DNA of 57,318 bases from Tardiphaga sp. (GCA_030147505.1 JASBVG010000036.1:1-57318), one strand, 5' to 3'; positions 1 through 9,118 are shown, numbered from the stretch's first letter. Notes: generated from the sequence alone by a model not told the origin. Program-made: numbers and translations.

Positions 1-497
<497 letters not shown>

Positions 498-520
498 CCG
501 TGGAGCGGAGAGTGGTCGCC

Positions 521-817
521 TTAAGCGATCACGCCCATGATGTCCGACTCCTTCATGATGAGGAGTTCTTCGCCGTCGAGCTTGATCTCGGTGCCCGACC
601 ACTTGCCGAACAGGACCTTGTCGCCGACCTTGATGTCGATCGGGATCAGCTTGCCAGCTTCGTCGCGGCCGCCCGGGCCGACGGCGATCACTTCGCCTTC
701 GGAGGGCTTTTCCTTGGCGCTGTCGGGAATGATAATGCCGCCCTTGGTCTTTTCGTCGGCGGTGATGCGCTTGACGACGACGCGGTCGTGCAGCGGACGG
801 AACTTGGTCTTGGCCAT
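521..817 (-). CDS. groES: Co-chaperonin GroES
   Basis: Encodes a 98-residue 10 kDa co-chaperonin, the lid of the GroEL cage, at the usual family length. Seen directly: N-terminal [12 protein letters not shown], the mobile-loop region with [16 protein letters not shown] (residues 24-39), [33 protein letters not shown] and the C-terminal [15 protein letters not shown]. An AGGA sits about 9 bases before the ATG. It is the first gene of the groES-groEL operon. Upstream lie a CIRCE inverted repeat and a promoter with sigma-70 and RpoH features, so HrcA repression and heat-shock induction are expected. Confidence 0.98.
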   Translation of the reverse strand: MAKTKFRPLHDRVVVKRITADEKTKGGIIIPDSAKEKPSEGEVIAVGPGGRDEAGKLIPIDIKVGDKVLFGKWSGTEIKLDGEELLIMKESDIMGVIA

Positions 818-922
818 AGGGAAATCCTCTGGTTGGTTGTAGGATCGGTCACCGTGGCCGGCGCAATGACGCGCTGTCCGCCGGATGCCCGGACGCAGGC
901 TCGAATGTTCTCTGCGCAGGCT

Positions 923-949
923 TTGGCAATCCCGCGCCGAGAGTGCTAA
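923..949 (-). promoter_or_regulatory. CIRCE operator (HrcA site) of groESL
   Basis: On the minus strand TTAGCACTC is followed by a 9-base spacer and GATTGCCAA. The first arm is the exact CIRCE consensus, and the second arm matches its partner GAGTGCTAA at 7 of 9 positions. It lies about 105 bases before the groES start and just downstream of the predicted promoter, as expected for HrcA repression. Confidence 0.9.
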
Positions 950-963
950 TCAGGCGGCTCGGG

Positions 964-991
964 GATATGGCCGAACGCCGGGTGAGTCAAG
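964..991 (-). promoter_or_regulatory. Candidate groESL promoter, RpoH-like and sigma-70-like
   Basis: On the minus strand CTTGACT (985-991) is followed by CCATATC (964-970). CTTG with about 17 bases to CCATAT resembles rhizobial RpoH (sigma-32) promoters, and TTGACT also fits a sigma-70 -35 box. The implied transcription start falls just before the CIRCE element. This is pattern matching only. Confidence 0.55.
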
Positions 992-1196
992 CAAGGGCCG
1001 GCATCGGCTCCCGGGCTCAACCCTCTGACAAGCCAAGAGGGTTAAGGCCTTGGTGAGGCCAATATGCAATGGTCTGGAAACCATGTCGGCGTTACGCCGT
1101 AATGACAGTGGCCCTCGGTGAGGCCGTTGCTTTGACAGGTATTTTGGGCTTCGCTGCTTGGGACGGGCAGTTGGGGTCAGTTGCTCAGGGGATGAT

Positions 1197-1727
1197 ATGA
1201 TCAAGTCACGCACCACCCGCCCGGTCGCCAATCTGGCGGTGCTCTCCGCCATGGCCTTGATGCTGGGAGCTTGCAGCTCTACCGGCGGTGGCGGGTTTGG
1301 CGGCATGTTCGGCGGTTCGGAACCGCCGCCGCCGGCAGAGCCGCCGCCGGCGCCCGAAATGCCGGCCTCCATCCGCTCGGAGGAGATCGTCGGCCGCTGG
1401 GGCCTCGCCTCCTACATGAACCCGAACGACCGCGTCCGCACCGAAAACGCCGCCCGCGGCCAGTGCAAGAACCCCTATATCATCGGCGCCGGCCCGACCG
1501 GCGGCGTGATGATGCATCTCGCCGACGAGGCGACCCCGCAGGAACTGCGCCTGAAGGGCTCGCCGAGCGGCAAGAACTATATCGGTCCGCCCGGCCCGGC
1601 CGGAAACCCGCAGGACCGCGAGATCGTCTCCTTCGACGGCCGGATTCTGGTGACCAAGTTCATCGACAAGGATGCCGCCGTTCGTTACGGCAACATGGTC
1701 TATGTCCGCTGCGCGCCCCGCGCGTGA
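1197..1727 (+). CDS. Conserved lipoprotein of unknown function
   Basis: A 176-residue predicted lipoprotein. The start is placed at the ATG at 1197, preceded by GGGGA, because the signal peptide (MIKSRTTRPVANLAVLSAMA) begins there. A lipobox LGAC puts the lipidated Cys near residue 24. A Gly/Pro-rich linker follows (GGGGFGGMFGG, PPPPAEPPPAPEMP to about residue 62). The C-terminal domain contains EEIVGRWGLASYMNPND, GQCKNPYIIGAGPTGGVMMH and ends VYVRCAPRA, with two Cys that could pair. I do not recognise a named domain. It is probably anchored in the envelope. It stands alone, divergent from groES and convergent with cheZ, with which it shares a terminator. Confidence 0.85.
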   Translation: MIKSRTTRPVANLAVLSAMALMLGACSSTGGGGFGGMFGGSEPPPPAEPPPAPEMPASIRSEEIVGRWGLASYMNPNDRVRTENAARGQCKNPYIIGAGPTGGVMMHLADEATPQELRLKGSPSGKNYIGPPGPAGNPQDREIVSFDGRILVTKFIDKDAAVRYGNMVYVRCAPRA

Positions 1728-1750
1728 CTTCGGTTGCATGAAACGCAAAA

Positions 1751-1780
1751 CGCCGGGCCTCGATGCCCGGCGCTCTTGTT
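1751..1780. terminator. Bidirectional intrinsic terminator
   Basis: A perfect GC stem CGCCGGGC / GCCCGGCG (1751-1772) is followed on the plus strand by CTCTTGTTT and on the minus strand by TTTTGCGTTT. It sits between the convergent lipoprotein and cheZ genes and can serve both. Confidence 0.8.
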
Positions 1781-1803
1781 TGTGGTGACGGCCGAGACGC
1801 CCG

Positions 1804-2583
1804 TCAATTGAACAGCGCGTCGATATCGTCCTGCGAGGCATGGCCTTCGTCGCCGGCGAGCTTCGGGCCGTTGAGCAGCTTCTCGTCGTCGCTGCGATCG
1901 TCGGTCTTGGCCGGCGCATGCGCCTTGATCTCGTCGACGCCGCCCCAGATGTCCATCATCGCGGTGATGCGATTTTCGATGAACTTCATGGTGTTCATCA
2001 CCTTGCTGATACGCTGGCCGGTGAGGTCCTGGAAGTTGCAGGCTTCGAAGATCGAAACCACATTGTCGCTGATCTCTTCCAGCAATTGCCGCTGCTGTTC
2101 GGGGGAGCCGACCTTGCCGGCTGCTGCGGCAGCATTGTCGATCGCTTCGGCTGCGGCCAGGATCTGCTGGGTGGCCTCCTCGGTGCCGCCCACGACTGCG
2201 CCGAGCTCGCCATTGACCTTGGCCATCTCGTCGCCGTCAAAGCTCTTGCCGTGCAGCACGGCGATTTCCTGCTTGGTGCGGGTAATCGCGTCGTGGATCA
2301 GGTCGAGTTCGATCTTCAGCTTTTCGCACTGCTCGATCTGCGCGCGATAGGTGGCGAGCAGGGATTGTGCTTCTTCGATCTGCTTCTGCGCGGCAGCGCC
2401 GACTTCGTCCGTCACGATGTTATGTCCCGATGCGGGGGCTGCCATCTGGGCGCGGATGGCGCGCAGCTCCGCCATGATTTCGCGATGCATCGGCATCGGC
2501 TCGCCACCGTCATTCTCAGCAACGGAAGCGGGCGTGCCGAATACTTCTTCAATACGAAATCTTTTGCGACGAACAGACATCAT
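1804..2583 (-). CDS. cheZ: Chemotaxis phosphatase CheZ
   Basis: A 259-residue CheZ, which dephosphorylates CheY-P to reset the flagellar motor. Seen directly: a long predicted helical hairpin (about residues 60-200), the catalytic-region signature FQDLTGQRISKVM with its Gln, followed by FIENRITAMMDIWGG, and at the C-terminus SQDDIDALFN, the typical CheY-binding amphipathic helix after an acidic flexible linker. Start: two adjacent ATGs (2583 and 2580) follow GGGGG. An upstream in-frame TTG at 2592 is less likely because it overlaps the Shine-Dalgarno sequence. It stands alone here; a single-domain CheY lies far away at 44284. Its 3' end uses the shared terminator at 1751. Confidence 0.92.
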   Translation of the reverse strand: MMSVRRKRFRIEEVFGTPASVAENDGGEPMPMHREIMAELRAIRAQMAAPASGHNIVTDEVGAAAQKQIEEAQSLLATYRAQIEQCEKLKIELDLIHDAITRTKQEIAVLHGKSFDGDEMAKVNGELGAVVGGTEEATQQILAAAEAIDNAAAAAGKVGSPEQQRQLLEEISDNVVSIFEACNFQDLTGQRISKVMNTMKFIENRITAMMDIWGGVDEIKAHAPAKTDDRSDDEKLLNGPKLAGDEGHASQDDIDALFN

Positions 2584-2877
2584 GTCCCCCAACTCAACAA
2601 ATATCCGCAGTGTCTTATATCAATGAGTTTTAACGCGGAGTTCACGTGGAACATGTGCTTGTGTAGTTCAGCACACGCAGCGCCAACCACTGATTAACCA
2701 TGGGCGCCCGGTGTTCATGCAAAAGTAACGCTAAGGATGAGAACCGCCGATATCGATGACGTGGTGAATCCAAACGGCGATTCCGTTTACCAAAGCGAGG
2801 CGATTTTAACCTTAACTCGGCGCGTGACAGGCGCCGTTCCCCTGAGGGCGCTCGACGAAACAGTGAAGAGTACGTCG

Positions 2878-3687
2878 ATGTTCAGAAAGCTTACCTGCGC
2901 GTTCCTCGCGAGCGCATCCTTTGTCGTGGTGAATGCGACCCCCGCGGCGGCGATCGATGCCGTCACGCCTTACGCCCAACCTGAAGTCATCTATGCCGCG
3001 CCGACGCAGCGTCCGGCCCCGCAGCGTGTCGCCGCCAATCAGCGCGGCAACATGGGCGGTGGCTTCATCGAATTTCTGTTCAGCGATGGCGCGCATGGCT
3101 CGAGTTACGGGCCGAACTATCAGGCAGCGCCGGAGGCCGGCTATTCCTACGAGCCGCGTCGCCGCATGCTGCCGCCAATGGAGCCAGATCAGCGCGCGAT
3201 GTATCAGCGCGAGGAGCCGATCGATCCCGCCCGTCCGGCAATGGATCCGAAATATCTGCCGCAGACCGTCGCCTATGACGGCAAGGAAGGCGCCGGCACT
3301 ATCGTGGTCGATACGTCGAATAAGTTTCTCTATCTGGTGCAGGCGGGCGGAAAGGCGATGCGCTACGGCATCGGCGTCGGTCGTCCCGGTTTCACCTGGC
3401 AGGGCGTGAAGACGATCACGGCGAAGAAGGAATGGCCGTCGTGGACGCCGCCGAAGGAAATGCTGGCGCGCCGTCCCGACCTGCCGCGCTTCATGGAAGG
3501 CGGCGAGGCCAATCCGCTCGGTGCGCGGGCGATGTATCTGGGATCGTCGCTCTATCGCATCCATGGCTCGAACGAGCCGTGGACCATCGGCACCAATGTG
3601 TCGTCGGGCTGTTTCCGCATGCGAAATGAGGACGTGATCGATCTGTACGGCCGCGTGAATGTCGGCGCGAAGGTCGTGGTGATCTAG
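2878..3687 (+). CDS. L,D-transpeptidase (YkuD/ErfK family), secreted
   Basis: A 269-residue periplasmic enzyme that cross-links peptidoglycan (3-3 links) or attaches proteins to it. The start at 2878 gives a proper signal peptide (MFRKLTCAFLASASFVVVNA..AAA); an upstream in-frame ATG at 2737 would bury it. A Pro/Arg/Tyr-rich linker (residues about 30-130) precedes the YkuD domain (about 138-269), which begins GTIVVDTSNKFLYLV. The catalytic site is visible as YRIHGSNEPW and SSGCFRM, with nucleophile Cys, His and following Arg. The preceding 294 bases hold no gene. It ends just before a family-1 palindrome and is convergent with the DUF2076 gene. Confidence 0.93.
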   Translation: MFRKLTCAFLASASFVVVNATPAAAIDAVTPYAQPEVIYAAPTQRPAPQRVAANQRGNMGGGFIEFLFSDGAHGSSYGPNYQAAPEAGYSYEPRRRMLPPMEPDQRAMYQREEPIDPARPAMDPKYLPQTVAYDGKEGAGTIVVDTSNKFLYLVQAGGKAMRYGIGVGRPGFTWQGVKTITAKKEWPSWTPPKEMLARRPDLPRFMEGGEANPLGARAMYLGSSLYRIHGSNEPWTIGTNVSSGCFRMRNEDVIDLYGRVNVGAKVVVI

Positions 3688-3707
3688 GGCGCGGCGCCGT
3701 TGCTCCG

Positions 3708-3814
3708 CTGTCATCACCCGCGAATGCGGGTGATCCAGTACACACAGGCTTGTCGGACAAAACTCTGCAGTCGTCGTCTACGTGATCGCCCGGTCAGGCC
3801 GGGCGGTCACGTAG
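3708..3814. repeat. Two-armed palindromic repeat (family 1)
   Basis: Arms: TGTCATCACCCGCGAATGCGG paired around its own short hairpin and GATCGCCCGGTCAGGCCGGG closing in CGGTCACGTAG. It fills the gap between the convergent L,D-transpeptidase and DUF2076 genes, 20 bases after the first stop codon. Confidence 0.85.
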
Positions 3815-3825
3815 AGTGAGACCTC

Positions 3826-4698
3826 TCACGCGTAATCACTGTCGTCCGAATCCATATCCATGGAATCGTAGTCGCCATCGTCCTGATCCTGGTCTTGATC
3901 CTGGTCGTAATCGGCCTGTCGCTGGTCGCGATCGTAGGAATCCTGATTGCTCGCCTGATCGAAATTCCCGGCGCCCTGCCGGTTCGGCGAGCCGATGTCG
4001 TTGACGCCCGCCTGATTCGCGAGGCTTCCGCCCGACGCATTGGAGTCGCCACCCCACGGGCTGTTGCCGCCGGCATTGGCTGCATCGGTCAGGCCCTGCT
4101 GATGGCCGCTGCCCATCATGCCCTTGATGCTGTTGAGCAGCAGCGAGCCGCCGACGACGCCGGCCGCGGCCGCCGCAGCGGTGCCGAGGAACGAGCCGCC
4201 GCCGGCCTGGGGGGCCGGTTGCCCCATCGGAGGCTGGCCATAGCCGCCTTGCGCGGGACCCCCCTGGCCGTAACCGCCTTGCTGACCATAAGCACCCTGG
4301 CCATAGCCGCCCTGCGGCTGGCCGCCGAGCACCTGGCCGGTATTCCACGAGGCGCGGGCAGGCTCGGCCGGGCGCACGCTCGGCACCGAGCCGCGCGGTG
4401 CCGCGCCGCCCTGCTGCTGGCTGCCGCCGAACAGCGCGTCGCGCATGGAATCCAGAAAGCCGCCCTGCGACGCCTGCTCCGGCGCACCGCCGCGCTCCAG
4501 TTCCTGGATGCGGTCATGGGCGCGTTTCAGTGCCTCGTCCTGCAGCAGCACTGTCTGGACCAGCGCATAGACTGCGTTCGGAGCCTTGCGCTGGCCCTGC
4601 GCGATGGCGTCCAGCGCATCGGGGTCACGCGGTCCGCCTTCGACCTTGCTGAGCCGGTCAAAGAGATCGTCAACCAGTTGGCGTTCTTGCGGTGTCAT
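3826..4698 (-). CDS. DUF2076 family protein with acidic tail
   Basis: 290 residues. The start is set at the ATG at 4698, which follows GAGGAC; a GTG at 4722 would add eight residues. The N-terminal third (about 1-95) is helical and DUF2076-like: MTPQERQLVDDLFDRLSKVE, LVQTVLLQDEALKRAHDRI. A low-complexity part rich in Gly, Gln, Tyr and Pro follows (GGYGQG repeats, about 110-170). Next is a short hydrophobic GTAAAAAAGVVGGSLLLNSI segment, then an extremely acidic tail (DQDQDQDQDDGDYDS to the end). DUF2076 proteins are often described as periplasmic ligand-binding sensor proteins, but no signal peptide is visible here. The function is unknown. Confidence 0.85.
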   Translation of the reverse strand: MTPQERQLVDDLFDRLSKVEGGPRDPDALDAIAQGQRKAPNAVYALVQTVLLQDEALKRAHDRIQELERGGAPEQASQGGFLDSMRDALFGGSQQQGGAAPRGSVPSVRPAEPARASWNTGQVLGGQPQGGYGQGAYGQQGGYGQGGPAQGGYGQPPMGQPAPQAGGGSFLGTAAAAAAGVVGGSLLLNSIKGMMGSGHQQGLTDAANAGGNSPWGGDSNASGGSLANQAGVNDIGSPNRQGAGNFDQASNQDSYDRDQRQADYDQDQDQDQDDGDYDSMDMDSDDSDYA

Positions 4699-4826
4699 GG
4701 CGTCCTCGCTTGTCTTGGGCACCCTTGGGGTGCACGCAGCATGTAATGACGCTTTGTGTCGTCAATAGTGCCGGGCGGATTAAATTTAGTTATGCGACAT
4801 AGTGGCCGAAGCGGGAATGCCGTCTG

Positions 4827-4914
4827 TAGCCCGGATGGGGTGGAGCGAAATCCGGGGACCGGCGAAATGCTGATGCTCCGAATCCCGGATTACGCTTCGC
4901 TCCATCCGGGCTAA
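4827..4914. repeat. Inverted repeat of family 2 (TAGCCCGGATGG type)
   Basis: TAGCCCGGATGG at the left end pairs with CCATCCGGGCTA at the right end. Inner blocks GGAGCGAAATCCGGG and CCCGGATTACGCTTCGCTCC also pair imperfectly, giving a long hairpin. It ends 3 bases before the stop codon of the minus-strand deacetylase gene. A sister copy lies at 54006. Confidence 0.88.
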
Positions 4915-4917
4915 GAA

Positions 4918-5763
4918 CTACCGGCCCAGCGTCACCTTCTTCTCGTCCAATAACCGCACAAAATCATCGCTGGCCAGATACGCATATTCCCGTTCGCGCT
5001 GGTCGGTGAACGGATCGAGATCCACCAACACATCGTCCACATAACCGGGATGACACATCACCAGTCCGCCGTCCGGCAGGTCGTCGAGAAAACGCGTCAT
5101 CAACTCACCGAAATCCGGCGCCTTCGTGAAATCATAGGCACCGGCAAAGCCCGGATTGAATGCCACGCCGAGCTTTGCCGCACGCTTGCGAAACGTCGCA
5201 CTCAGCGTATCCAGTAGTAGCGCCTTCGGTGAATCCAGACGTTTCGACAGCGGATGGATGCGGCCGGACTGGCGCACCCAGGCCTCCGGCGCTCCGGCCT
5301 TCACCGCGCGCAAAAAGGGATCGCGCACCTGCGGAAACGTCTGCACATGCTGATGACCATCTACATAGGCCGGCGCCTGTCCGAACAGTGCGATGAACTT
5401 GGCGATCTGCGCCGATACTTCCGCTTGGATCATCTCGGCATCGAGCCGGCGCAGCGCGCCCGCCCGCAGCATCTTGCCGAGCGGCAGGAATAGTCCGTCC
5501 AGCAGTGGGCGATAATGCATGGTCAGCGGATGAAACGGCGCCGTCAGCGTGACATGCAGGCCGATGGCGCAGTCGCGATTCATCGCGAGAACGCCCTGTA
5601 GCGCGCTGACGTCATCTCGGGTGATCGCGGAGCCGACCACCATCACCGATGTCGCATTCAGCCGCTTGCGGGCGATCAATTCGCGAATGCCGCGATTGAC
5701 GCCGGGGCTCATGCCGTAGTCGTCGGCGCACAGCGTGATTCTGCGCGGCGCGGCACTGCTCAT
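4918..5763 (-). CDS. YdjC/ChbG/HpnK-family carbohydrate deacetylase
   Basis: 281 residues, the usual length for this TIM-barrel-like metal-dependent deacetylase family, which removes N-acetyl groups from sugars. Seen directly: metal-binding ADDYGMSPGVNRGI (residues about 13-26), GLHVTLTAP near 68, YVDGHQHVQTFPQ near 133 and MCHPGYVDD near 237. It overlaps the upstream glycosyltransferase by 4 bases (ATGA), so the two are translationally coupled. This suggests the deacetylase acts on a sugar that the glycosyltransferase attaches to a lipid or polyprenyl carrier. The closest annotated relatives I know are HpnK (hopanoid glucosamine) and ChbG. No hopanoid genes are visible here, so I give no symbol. 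Confidence 0.88.
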   Translation of the reverse strand: MSSAAPRRITLCADDYGMSPGVNRGIRELIARKRLNATSVMVVGSAITRDDVSALQGVLAMNRDCAIGLHVTLTAPFHPLTMHYRPLLDGLFLPLGKMLRAGALRRLDAEMIQAEVSAQIAKFIALFGQAPAYVDGHQHVQTFPQVRDPFLRAVKAGAPEAWVRQSGRIHPLSKRLDSPKALLLDTLSATFRKRAAKLGVAFNPGFAGAYDFTKAPDFGELMTRFLDDLPDGGLVMCHPGYVDDVLVDLDPFTDQREREYAYLASDDFVRLLDEKKVTLGR

Positions 5764-6830
5764 TCGGCGGCGGTCCGGTCAGGCGACGGCGTAGCCGCAG
5801 TCTCGGGTGTCGCAGCCGCGGCATCGGGCGCTGAATGCTTCACGCTGTGTTCGGCGATGAAATAGACCGGGCGCGCCTTCAGCTCGGACAGGATCTTGCC
5901 GATATATTCGCCGAGCACCCCGATCATGATGAGCTGCACACCGCCGATGGTCATCACGCCGACGATGATCGAGGGATAGCCGGGCACCGATTTGCCGTCG
6001 ACCATGGTCTCCCACAGGATCGAAATGCCGAACAGGAAAGCGGCGCCGGCGAACAGCAGGCCGAACAGGCTGGCGAGGCGCAGCGGTGCCACCGAGAACG
6101 AGGTGAGACCTTCGATCGACAGGCCGATCAGCGCCTTCGGATTGAATGACGATACGCCATGGGCGCGCGGTTGCGGTTCGTAATCGACGCGGAGCTGGCG
6201 GAACCCGATCCAGGTGGCGAGACCCTTGAAGAAACGATTCCGCTCCGGCAACTGCCGCAGCGCCGCTGCCGCGCGGGGCGAGAGCAGGCGGAAATCGCCG
6301 GCGTCTTCCGGGATCTTCTGGCGGGCGCCCCAGTTGATCAGAGAATAAAAGCCGCGCACGGCGAGGCGAAGCAGGACGCTTTCATTGTCGCGATGCGCCT
6401 TGGCGGTGAACACCACGTCATAGCCATCGACGATCCAGTGATGCACCAGCTTCTCGACGAATTCCGGCGGATGCTGGCCATCGCCATCCATGAACAGAAC
6501 CGCGCCCTTGGTGACATGGTCGAGGCCGGCCATCAGTGCGGCCTCCTTGCCGAAATTGCGCGACAGCGAGATCACCTGAACGTCGATGTCATCGGCTGGC
6601 AGCGTCTGCGCGATCTTCAGTGTGTCGTCGCGGCTGCCGTCATCCACATAGACGACCTCGCAGGCAACGCCGTAACGCGCCTTGAGCGTGCGGGCGAGGC
6701 TGATGAGCTTGTCGTGAAGCGCGGCAAGGCCGGGCGCTTCATTGTAGCAGGGCACGACCAGTGAAAGGCCCTGCGCCGCGGCAGTGCGCGAGTCGGTGGT
6801 GAGGTTGGAGACGTCAGTGCCCAGCATCAT
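5760..6830 (-). CDS. GT2 glycosyltransferase, ArnC/DPM1-like, membrane-anchored
   Basis: 356 residues. An N-terminal GT-A domain (about 20-240) contains LVVPCYNEAPGL, VYVDDGSRDDT, LSRNFGKEAALMAGL and MDGDGQHPPE (the metal/nucleotide DxD region). Two predicted membrane helices follow (ASLFGLLFAGAAFLFGIS, IIVGVMTIGGVQLIMIGVLG), then GEYIGKILSELKARPVYF, the standard tail of polyprenyl-phosphate sugar transferases (ArnC, GtrB, DPM1). It probably charges undecaprenyl phosphate with a sugar at the inner face of the membrane. The C-terminal 35 residues are a Pro/Ala-rich tail. It is the first gene of a two-gene operon with the deacetylase. Two ATGs in tandem (6830, 6827) are possible starts. Confidence 0.9.
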   Translation of the reverse strand: MMLGTDVSNLTTDSRTAAAQGLSLVVPCYNEAPGLAALHDKLISLARTLKARYGVACEVVYVDDGSRDDTLKIAQTLPADDIDVQVISLSRNFGKEAALMAGLDHVTKGAVLFMDGDGQHPPEFVEKLVHHWIVDGYDVVFTAKAHRDNESVLLRLAVRGFYSLINWGARQKIPEDAGDFRLLSPRAAAALRQLPERNRFFKGLATWIGFRQLRVDYEPQPRAHGVSSFNPKALIGLSIEGLTSFSVAPLRLASLFGLLFAGAAFLFGISILWETMVDGKSVPGYPSIIVGVMTIGGVQLIMIGVLGEYIGKILSELKARPVYFIAEHSVKHSAPDAAAATPETAATPSPDRTAAE

Positions 6831-6871
6831 CGAGTCGGATTCCCAATATATCCAGTCGCCGTCTACTCTGT

Positions 6872-6971
6872 CTGTTATCCCCGCGAAAGCGGGGATCCAG
6901 TAAACACTGACGGCAGCGATAAGCCGAGAGGCCGGCGTTTACTGGATCGCCGGTCAAGCCGGCCGATGACA
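6872..6971. repeat. Two-armed palindromic repeat (family 1)
   Basis: CTGTTATCCCCGCGAAAGCG with GGGGATCCAGTAAAC forms one arm, and GTTTACTGGATCGCCGGTC with AAGCCGGCCGATGACA the other. It lies between hisG (its stop at 7020) and the glycosyltransferase operon. A short piece reading GCCTCGCTGCGCTCCTCGC follows at 6983. Confidence 0.88.
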
Positions 6972-7019
6972 ATCGAGTGTGCTGCCTCGCTGCGCTCCTC
7001 GCAATGCCGACGAAATATC

Positions 7020-7994
7020 TTACCGCAAAAACGCTTCGAGCTTTGCGAATAGCGGATTTTCGCGATCCAGCACGTAATCGAGCGATGCGACCGAGACGGT
7101 CTCTGCACCGTGGTCGCGCAAAAAACTGCCGAGCGCATAGATCTGCGCCGGGGGGCAATGCAGCGTCACCATGCCGGATGACGTCGGTCCGCCGAAAGGC
7201 GATACCACGCCGAAGCGGTTGTGTGCTTCGTCGAGCAACGCCTGATTGCAGCCGGCGAAGCGCGTGCGCACTTCCTTGTATTTGCTGGCGCGCGCACGTG
7301 CGGCGATGTGATCGAGGATGACGCGCGCCGTCTCGCGTGCGGCCGGCGACCAGTCGGCATGGCGCGAGGCGACGAGATTGGCCTGGCTGCGCAGCATCAC
7401 GCCGTCGTCGAGCACCTTGAGCCCGTTGGCCGCCAGCGTTGCCCCAGTCGTGGTAATGTCGACGATCAACTCCGCCGCACCGGTGGCCGGTGCGCCTTCC
7501 GTGGCGCCGGCACTTTCGACGATGCGATAATCCATCACGCCGTGTGACGCGAAATAGGCGCGGGTGAGGTTGATATATTTCGTTGCCACGCGCATGCGCC
7601 GGTCATGCTTGTCGCGAAAGCCGGTCGCGACATCGTCGAGATCCGCCATGGTGCGCACGTCGATCCACGCCTGCGGTACGGCGACCACGACATCGGCGCG
7701 GCCGAAGCCGAGGCCTTCGATCAGCGCCACGCGCTTGTCGGTGTCGACGATGTTCTCACGCAGGAGGTCTTCGCCGGTGATGCCGAGATGCACGGCACCG
7801 CGCGCGAGGTTCGCTGCGATCTCGCTGGCGGAGAGATAGGCGATCTCCACATTGTCGAGCCCGGTAATGGTGCCGCGATAGTCACGCGCACCGCCGGCCT
7901 TGGTCAGCGTGAGACCGGCGCGGCTGAAGAAGGCTTCGGCATTTTCCTGCAGGCGTCCCTTGGAGGGAACGGCAACGACGAAAGGTGAAGTCAT
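7020..7994 (-). CDS. hisG: ATP phosphoribosyltransferase, catalytic subunit
   Basis: 324 residues. Catalyses the first step of histidine synthesis, ATP plus PRPP to phosphoribosyl-ATP. Seen directly: N-terminal [30 protein letters not shown], and the PRPP-binding loop [17 protein letters not shown] near residue 178. The C-terminal about 90 residues (from [18 protein letters not shown]) look like a regulatory ACT-like domain, which short HisG proteins lack. It overlaps hisZ by 4 bases (7991-7994), so the two are coupled. Its 3' end meets a family-1 palindrome. Confidence 0.95.
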   Translation of the reverse strand: MTSPFVVAVPSKGRLQENAEAFFSRAGLTLTKAGGARDYRGTITGLDNVEIAYLSASEIAANLARGAVHLGITGEDLLRENIVDTDKRVALIEGLGFGRADVVVAVPQAWIDVRTMADLDDVATGFRDKHDRRMRVATKYINLTRAYFASHGVMDYRIVESAGATEGAPATGAAELIVDITTTGATLAANGLKVLDDGVMLRSQANLVASRHADWSPAARETARVILDHIAARARASKYKEVRTRFAGCNQALLDEAHNRFGVVSPFGGPTSSGMVTLHCPPAQIYALGSFLRDHGAETVSVASLDYVLDRENPLFAKLEAFLR

Positions 7995-9118
7995 GACGCG
8001 TCTCCCGCGCGAATGGAGAACGCGTCGATCCAGATCGAGAAGCCGACGGCAGGAATGGGATTGGGGGCACCGAGCTGTGACAGAAGCCTGTCGTAGCGAC
8101 CGCCTGCGACCAGCGGCGGTTCGATACCACTGCCGACGCCGTGCAATTCGAATTCGAAGCCGGTGTAGTAATCGAGCCCGCGGCCGAAGGCGGTGGCGAA
8201 TTTGATCTTGGCCGTATCGATGCCACCTGCGGCCATGAAGCCGATGCGCTGTTCGAACTCGTCGATCGCCGCAGTGAGATCGAGCTTGGCATCCGCTGCC
8301 AGCTTGCGCAGCTCGGCAACCGCATCATCGGGCGCGCCCGATATGGCGAGGAAGCGCTTGATCAAAGCCAGTGCATCCTTGGGCAGTGCGCCACCCTTGA
8401 GAGTCGACTGCTCGAGAAAACGATCGGCGATTTCCGCGACGGAACGGCCGCCGAGATTGGTTGCCCCGGCAATCGACATCAGGTCGGTGACCAGCGCCAG
8501 CGCGGCCTTGCGATCGGAGCCGGCGAGGGCGGCGAGCACGCCCTCATACTCGTTGCGGACGGGCGACTCGGCGAGGGTGAGGCGGTCGAGGTCCTCGGCG
8601 AGGTTCGCCTGGCGGTTGAAGTCTTTCGTCAGGCGGCGCTTCCAGACCGGATAGAGGTCGAGCGCCTCGATCAGGGCGGCGAACAGCGCGACGTCGCCCG
8701 TCTTGATTTCGACGCTGGGTTGCCCCAGTGCGGCCGCAGCATTCAGCGCCAAAACGAGCATCTCAGCATCCGCAGCGGCGCGATCCTGACGGCCGAACGA
8801 CTCGATCCCCGCCTGCTGAAATTCGCTAGCTTTTCCATGACGATAGCGGAAAACCGGGCCGAGATAGCTGAACCCGGCCGGCTGCCCGGCCTGTTTCGAG
8901 GCGAGATAATCGCGCGCCACCGGGATCGTCAGATCCGGCCGCAGGCACAATTCCTCGCCCGTCAGGTCGGTGGTCAGATACAAGCTCTTGCGGATGTCTT
9001 CGCCGGAGAGGTCCAGAAACGGCTCGGCCGGCTGCAAAATCGCCGGCGACGCATGGACATAGCCCGCCTCGGCAAACGAGGTCAGCAAGGTGTCCGTCCA
9101 GGCGGCGGGTTTTATCAT
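7991..9118 (-). CDS. hisZ: ATP phosphoribosyltransferase regulatory subunit
   Basis: 375 residues from the ATG at 9118. An in-frame TTG at 9139 is an alternative start, and neither has a strong ribosome-binding site. It is a HisRS-like paralogue without aminoacylation activity that forms a complex with HisG. Seen directly: class II motif-2-like [17 protein letters not shown] and [11 protein letters not shown], and motif-3-like [15 protein letters not shown] near the end. Against true HisRS the protein is short and lacks the C-terminal anticodon domain. It overlaps hisG by 4 bases. The complete HisRS gene is at 49265, so the two are clearly separate paralogues. Confidence 0.93.
   Translation of the reverse strand: MIKPAAWTDTLLTSFAEAGYVHASPAILQPAEPFLDLSGEDIRKSLYLTTDLTGEELCLRPDLTIPVARDYLASKQAGQPAGFSYLGPVFRYRHGKASEFQQAGIESFGRQDRAAADAEMLVLALNAAAALGQPSVEIKTGDVALFAALIEALDLYPVWKRRLTKDFNRQANLAEDLDRLTLAESPVRNEYEGVLAALAGSDRKAALALVTDLMSIAGATNLGGRSVAEIADRFLEQSTLKGGALPKDALALIKRFLAISGAPDDAVAELRKLAADAKLDLTAAIDEFEQRIGFMAAGGIDTAKIKFATAFGRGLDYYTGFEFELHGVGSGIEPPLVAGGRYDRLLSQLGAPNPIPAVGFSIWIDAFSIRAGDAS

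Larger units (their letters stand above)
818..1196. other. Intergenic region between groES and the divergent lipoprotein gene
   Basis: This 379-base divergent spacer holds the CIRCE element and the groES promoter in its left half. In the right half (about 1000-1190) I see no convincing gene, repeat-family copy or riboswitch. The short GC-rich ORFs reading through it lack ribosome-binding sites and overlap the lipoprotein gene antisense. Confidence 0.6.
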
